A stretch of DNA of 64,000 bases from Hexactinellida sp. DTS-2022 (lineage: Eukaryota > Porifera > Hexactinellida): positions 12,524,001-12,588,000 of the forward strand of contig JAPNXP010000002.1 of the NCBI GenBank assembly GCA_028753945.1, in the 5' to 3' direction. The position numbers and the translations under genes were made by a program. This document shows positions 59,541-64,000 of the stretch, piece after piece. The notes beneath the pieces are model-generated. The model made no database searches. It had not been told where the DNA came from and was given only the letters and a program-made list of their open reading frames with translations. Each line of letters starts with the position of its first letter. Position 1 is the stretch's first letter.

Positions 59541-59876
59541 ATTTTAATTAAGAGTTTCTTCTTACAACACCGACTAACATTTGTGAAAGGCACATCTTTG
59601 GGCCACCATTTAGGCTTAGGGTGTAATTTTCCACAAAGATCTACTTTTCCTATATAAATATAGACATTATAATTAAACAGTAACCATAGATGACTCAATA
59701 AAAGGATTAACCATTAAAAGACCATGGATAAGCGCGAAGGCCATTCAATCTGTTTCATAATATAAGAAAGTAAAGGTAAATACACGTATTGATTGTTTTT
59801 GGTTCTCTAAAACATTGGTTACCAATATAAGTGCATATATACGTGCGTAAAACATAAATAAATAACATAGAACATT

Positions 59877-62800
59877 TTAATTGTGCGTAAATTTCTTTGC
59901 CTTTCGCAAATTATCTCCACGAGCAGCTATGTCTGAATTGAAATTTTTAACTTTGTTTGATATCAAACAATTCGCCATGACGGAATACAAGTGCTTCAAA
60001 ATATCCCAATAAGCAGTGCTACAAGAGGGACATGTATTTCTCCATGTTTCACTATCATTATTTTCTATATATGTAATACCTAGAGAAACCAAAATATGTC
60101 GAGAAGCTCCTTGGACCAATACGGTCATTAGTGAGTTATTTCCATCAATAGTAACAAAAATTCTCCATAAAACAACTACTGCATCTATAATACTATCTGA
60201 AGGCCACTTGAGTGATCCTCTGTCAACGATTTCCAGATAGGTATACTTTGAATCAGGTATTTGTTCGAACAGAAATTCCTTGTCGATTGTGAGGAAATTC
60301 AGGCATGTGGAACATTTCGTAGATCTCATATAAAATTTGTGCACAGTATAACCAGCCATAAAAACTAGTGCTTGCAATGTTTGGGAGTCGTACATGATAG
60401 TTTCTAACTCTGGAAGTTGGTTTAGCAATTCTTCTATGGTTTCAGATGAAACAGTTGAAGACACTAACTCATCAGGACAATTTGAGAATTTTCTGATGAA
60501 GTCCCTAACAGAAATCTGTTCTGCACTAGTTTGATAAAGTTTAAGTATACTGGATAGTTTGAGTCTACGCTCTGACTCTAGAATTTGGCAGTAGGAAATA
60601 TGGTAGTTAGCACCTGACATCTGTCTGTATAGTCCAAAATGATGTTCTAACGGGTCATTCTGAAGAAAAGAAGTTAAGACGTAAGAAAATCCGCAATTAT
60701 TTGTTAAATGGTTAACTATATGTGGTAGACTGGTAGTGCTTGACATGTATGCTTTAAACTAGTGAATGTTTGGCGGGATAAGGATGATTTATTTGATTTT
60801 GAATTTGCTTCCCAAGCTTCAAGCCAAAATACAACTCGCTCTAAGAATAAGAAGCGAGGATCTGCATTTACAAGAGGATTAGAAATTTCATCTTTCAAAC
60901 GGATGCCCTTCTGAGGTGTACTAACATTAAAAATTTTCCAGATGTTAACAATAATAGAGATAAATTCAGATGATTGCGTTTTAAAATTATCAATTCGCGA
61001 ATTGTTCTGAATTTTTAAACCAGCGCTAGTTGACTCGCTAAAAACCTTTAGAGCAAGTTTTACATTCTGACGCTCAAAAGTTGAAGGCCAGCATGCTTTT
61101 GCTGTCAATTGATGTGCGATTTTGGCGAAAGAGTGTTGCTCTTGTCTGTAAAGTAATCGTACATCTTCAAAACAAGCTTTGAAATTCGTAAGAGGGTATT
61201 TCGTAGAGATGTTAGAAATTTCTTCAAAATTAGGAAAAACAAAAGTGTGGTTGAAATCTTTTGTATTAATCCAATTATTGCGAATAGTTTTCAAAATATG
61301 AACAGGATCAAAGAATAGGAAAAGGTTCCTGGTAATGTCGACCGGGTGAGGAACGATAGGAGTGAGAGTTTTTTTATCGGGAGAAAACTGTTTATATATT
61401 TTAACATTTTGAGGATAATTATCAGAACAAAGTACATGGACATAGAGACCGCATTTTTCAACGTCGCAAATTACAGATTTGATAGTAAGATATAAATTCG
61501 TTGCTTGGGTAGATGCTAGGGGAACTAGGCGAACAATCGATGACCATTTTTTGTGCAGACTTGACACCATAATTGCTAAAACCGTCCGTATAGGATCTTC
61601 TGTGTCCAAAGAAGGTGCAATAATTTTGCCTCCTTTATAAGTTATATCGGATTTGACATGGACTTCATCTATTTGAATAATTACATTCTTTTGTTGAGTT
61701 GAGAATTCACAAGCCACGTTTTTCAAGAAAAGAAAGTATTCGCTCTGTAGTCCAATAGGATGGTATAATCTCTCTAGTGTGTTAAAATGTGGAAGAGATA
61801 GACAGTCAAGGGACTGTAAATAATTATAGCATGCGCGAGAATAAATATGAGCCTTGAGCGATAATATCTAAAATAAAAATAGAACTATAAAGTAAATTCA
61901 GAAGTTCTGAATTTTTGATTTAAATCATGATTTAAATCAAACAACCCTGTTCAGAACTGGATGATCACTACAACAGTCAACTCCTCTATGCTGAAGCTCA
62001 AGGACCCCCCCCCCCCATTATTTTATTATATACAAAAGAATTTCAATATTTACGTGTATATCCAAATTGGTTGAGAGCATTTTATTCAAAAATAGTTTTC
62101 GGCTCTTCGAGACAACTTCGATATAACCAGGTATTTCAGAATATCAGGCTTGGTTATAATAGGAGTTGAGTGTAGATGTAAAAAAATCAATAACAATGTC
62201 ATAAGGAAGTAGTGAATATACAATTATATAATGTTCAAAGTTTGCGGTAAACACGTGTATATAATATATTTGTGCTCAATTAAATCGTTAAAAAAACTAA
62301 TTAATTGGCATACCTGCGTTAGGATATTGTATCTTCGCCTATTCTTTGCGACTGTGGCATTCTCGATCTGACATAAAATAAATTGGAGTCGAGGGAGATA
62401 AGTAGAAACGCTAACTTTCTCTTTTAACTCTGATTCTGTGTCATCAAGACTAAATTTCTCAATATTATCCATTGCCTTGATAATGTGCTTTTTCGCTGAA
62501 TCAATGTGATGCTGCACTATATCTGTGTTATGATCATCATTTAGGTATGAGTAACATTCACTGAGAAGGACTTCAATTTGGCGTACATCTGTCAAGCATT
62601 TGATGGATAGGGGGGTAGGTTGGTTATGGCAAAAAGCTTTGGTTCCCAAATGAGAATTAATTGTTAGGCTGGCTTGGATTGTGATCTTAGAATTTTCTAT
62701 ATGTGGAAGTATGAAATGAACAAAATTATCACAGGTAGACCAAAGTAACCAGTTGTTGAGAGAAATGAGATTAAGCTTTTCCTTTAATACGTCTAAAGTA

Positions 62801-63234
62801 TCTATACTAAACCTCTCCTGAGCAACTTCAGCAGTTTGCTGGCTCTCTTGAATTGCCTGAACAAAAAACTGAGCTTCTTTCGAGTCCATTTTCAAACTTT
62901 TACTCGACGTAGACGATGAGGGTATTGAAAGATACTTAGGACATCCAGGTAAGATACAAGGAATGGCGCCTTTAAGAAGCACTGGTACCTTTCGAGGAAT
63001 TTGTTGAATGGATCCACTAGGCCCAGAAGGTACAGAATAATAACGACAGATGTCTTCATCACGAAAATGCTTCTCACATACAAATGTGTTTGGGTGAATA
63101 TCTTCTAGATATAGCGCACTAATCCATTTCTGTCTCAGTTCAGGCGGTTCATTGGGGAGTTTGAACACGGTTACGTGCACATCAGTCGAACTGTAGTTCC
63201 CTTTACAGGCAGGAGCTGAACATTTGTTAGGCAT
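59877..63234 (-). pseudogene. P/THAP9-type transposase, two exons, one 8 bp frameshift
   Basis: Exon 1 (63234-62314) starts at ATG with a THAP zinc finger: C5, C10, W37, C53, H56 and FKLP. A phase-0 GT-AG intron follows (62313-61868, 446 bp). Exon 2 (61867-59877) continues in frame as ILSLKAHIYSR, then IIQIDEVHVKSDITYKGG (first catalytic Asp region), LCSDNYPQN (second Asp) and NDPLEHHFGLYRQMSG (the D-E block shared by THAP9 and P transposases). A CSTCLNF cysteine pair lies near the C terminus. Near 60735 the frame shifts by an 8 bp near-tandem insertion (CTACCA-GT-CTACCA). Allowing for that, the product would be about 967 residues, usual for this family. Everything else is open, so the lesion is recent. 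It acts on its own termini, in the nucleus. Confidence 0.88.
61905..61949. mobile_element. 45 bp minimal MITE-like insert with TTTAAATCATGATTTAAA core
   Basis: On the minus strand begins CAGGGTTGTTTGATTTAAAT, sharing CAGGGTTG with the satellite-filled MITEs. Flanks TTCAGAAG (61897-61904) and TTCAGAAC (61950-61957) match at 7 of 8. It lies in the P transposase intron. The other end is degenerate, so it may be a truncated copy. Confidence 0.5.
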
Positions 63235-63549
63235 AGAAGTAGGCAGAGCTCCAATTTAGTATGCTAATTACAGATGATTGAAGATAAGATATAAATCAGT
63301 AACACTAATTCAATAAAAACAAATAAATGTCTAGCAATTTCACTTCTACTACGTAAATTAAATTCAATATAAACAATTCTAAGTATTAGTATTTCAAGCT
63401 ACTAGCGTTATTAATACTAATGGGTAGATATTAAATATAAATTACATAACTTTCTTGTGGTTTGATAATAAAATGGCCTTCGAACTTATCCCTGGTTGGG
63501 TTATCAAGGTCAATGGTTAATCCTTATATTGAGTCATCTATGCAGTAAC

Positions 63550-63796
63550 ATAATCATGGTAACTTGCATCGAGACTTGCAAAGCAATTTGAAAAATATTT
63601 TAATGTATTTGAAATTTGCACAAAATGCATAAATAATAAATAAAAATAACACTCTCTAATAGCCTTAACTAAGCTAGTACAGTCACGGACTACTAGAATA
63701 CCCGGACGGGCAACTCGCAAAGTGTTGAATAAAAACTGGAGGCTGAGAGGCTCCAATTTAAAAATTGAAAAAGCATTAGGTTTCCGGTTTCCAAAT
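63550..63796. other. Spacer, no gene recognised
   Basis: AT-rich; a minus-strand frame over 63538-63858 runs into a dispersed repeat and is not supported as a gene. Confidence 0.4.
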
Positions 63797-64000
63797 GTGA
63801 TTTTTGGCATATAGGGGTAACTTTTGGCACCCGTCAACAATTTGAGGTTTTCACTCAAAATTTCTCACACCTCGACAAGTTATGACGTCATTGTCACATT
63901 TCGAGAACCCTGAAAAGTCACTTAATCGCACATAATTCGCGCACTCTAAGAGATAAAAATCTGAAAATTTAATAGAACATGCACATTAATGATGCGGACA
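63797..64000 (+). repeat. Dispersed repeat, copy 2 (partner 25578-25785)
   Basis: Direct match to 25578-25785 and continues to the window edge. Confidence 0.75.

Larger units (their letters stand above)
57147..59649 (-). pseudogene. Ulp1-like (C48) cysteine protease with PHD-like finger, transposon-derived
   Basis: Minus strand, 5' to 3': acceptor TATATAG at 59650; exon with GKVDLCGKLHPKPKWWPKDV ending KKKLLIK; a 917 bp MITE; then LRAxKNYGHSPAL and a long open segment to ITINAFC, ending at a consensus donor GTAAGT (58213). The next exon starts after TTTTTAG (57955) with SSVQIHHDGQLHWVC (catalytic His of HW), then YDSLY (catalytic Asp) in another frame, then VQQKNGGADCELFAIAVCLS, the Gln and Cys of the Ulp1 active site. 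After that a finger CVCRLP...MVECPNCQRWY is split by a 245 bp MITE before ...PCVGLP and a stop. Frameshifts near 57880 and a stop before the Gln/Cys block make it a pseudogene. Proteases of this type act on SUMO or ubiquitin conjugates and are carried by KDZ/Zisupton-like transposons. Confidence 0.8.
59685..63542 (-). mobile_element. 3.86 kb P-type transposon, near-complete
   Basis: Inverted ends CATAGATGACTCAATA(A/T)AAGG continuing ATTAACCATT, with GGCCATT-containing subterminal repeats about 60-70 bp in. Flanked by a perfect 7 bp repeat CAGTAAC (59678-59684, 63543-63549). The CAT...ATAAGG end resembles P-element termini. It carries one minus-strand THAP transposase gene and is inserted just upstream of an exon of the Ulp1-like relic, probably in its intron. 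Confidence 0.92.

Overview
This window looks like nuclear DNA of an AT-rich, transposon-saturated invertebrate metazoan. Genes are split by GT-AG introns, there are fibronectin-III exons with phase-1 introns, and the mobile content (P/THAP, hAT, KDZ with Ulp1 protease, long-TIR element with OTU protease, Harbinger-, pogo- and Helitron-like pieces) is typical of animals such as sponges, cnidarians, molluscs or tunicates. I cannot name the species. Nothing here is bacterial or organellar.

Layout. 0.2-2.7 kb: decayed P-element-like transposase (+). 2.8-3.7 kb: a hAT-type MITE filled with a short satellite, then a TA-flanked MITE. 4.5-5.6 kb: segments repeated at 14-16 kb. 5.7-8.4 kb: a short block of the main repeat array in minus orientation. 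8.4-14.0 kb: a 5.6 kb element with ~280 bp terminal inverted repeats, carrying a decayed DDE-type transposase and an OTU cysteine protease, itself hit by two hAT MITEs. 14-19.3 kb: duplicated spacer and MITEs. 19.3-22.0 kb: a complete hAT element with 8 bp target duplication and a frameshifted transposase. 22.5-25.1 kb (-): exons of a fibronectin-III protein, the only likely host gene. 25.9-53.8 kb: a ~28 kb tandem array of 0.8-1.5 kb units (21 units). 53.9-56.5 kb: MITE, a retroelement integrase scrap and an unidentified GC-richer block. 56.6-59.65 kb: convergent remnants of a KDZ-type transposase (+) and an Ulp1-like protease with PHD-like finger (-), probably one dead transposon. 59.7-63.5 kb (-): a nearly intact P element with inverted termini, 7 bp target duplication, a THAP-finger transposase in two exons, and a single 8 bp frameshifting insertion.

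The most unusual content is the array. Nearly every unit carries a ~117 bp perfect-to-near-perfect hairpin (24 copies in the window, 3 in the minus block and 21 in the plus array). In several copies the two arms carry matching, pairing-preserving changes, and other copies hold only the first half of the same change. A second palindromic minisatellite sharing the core GTCGGCACAG is lodged directly beside some hairpins. Whether this reflects a hairpin RNA, arm-to-arm gene conversion or replication slippage cannot be settled from sequence alone.

A second theme is a set of non-autonomous elements with hAT-style 8 bp target duplications and near-common ends (CAGGGTTG or similar), whose whole interior is one short motif, different for each element. 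The complete hAT element shows the same design at its two ends. Most insertion calls below rest on exact target-site duplications read directly from the sequence. All identifications are from sequence reading only, without database search.
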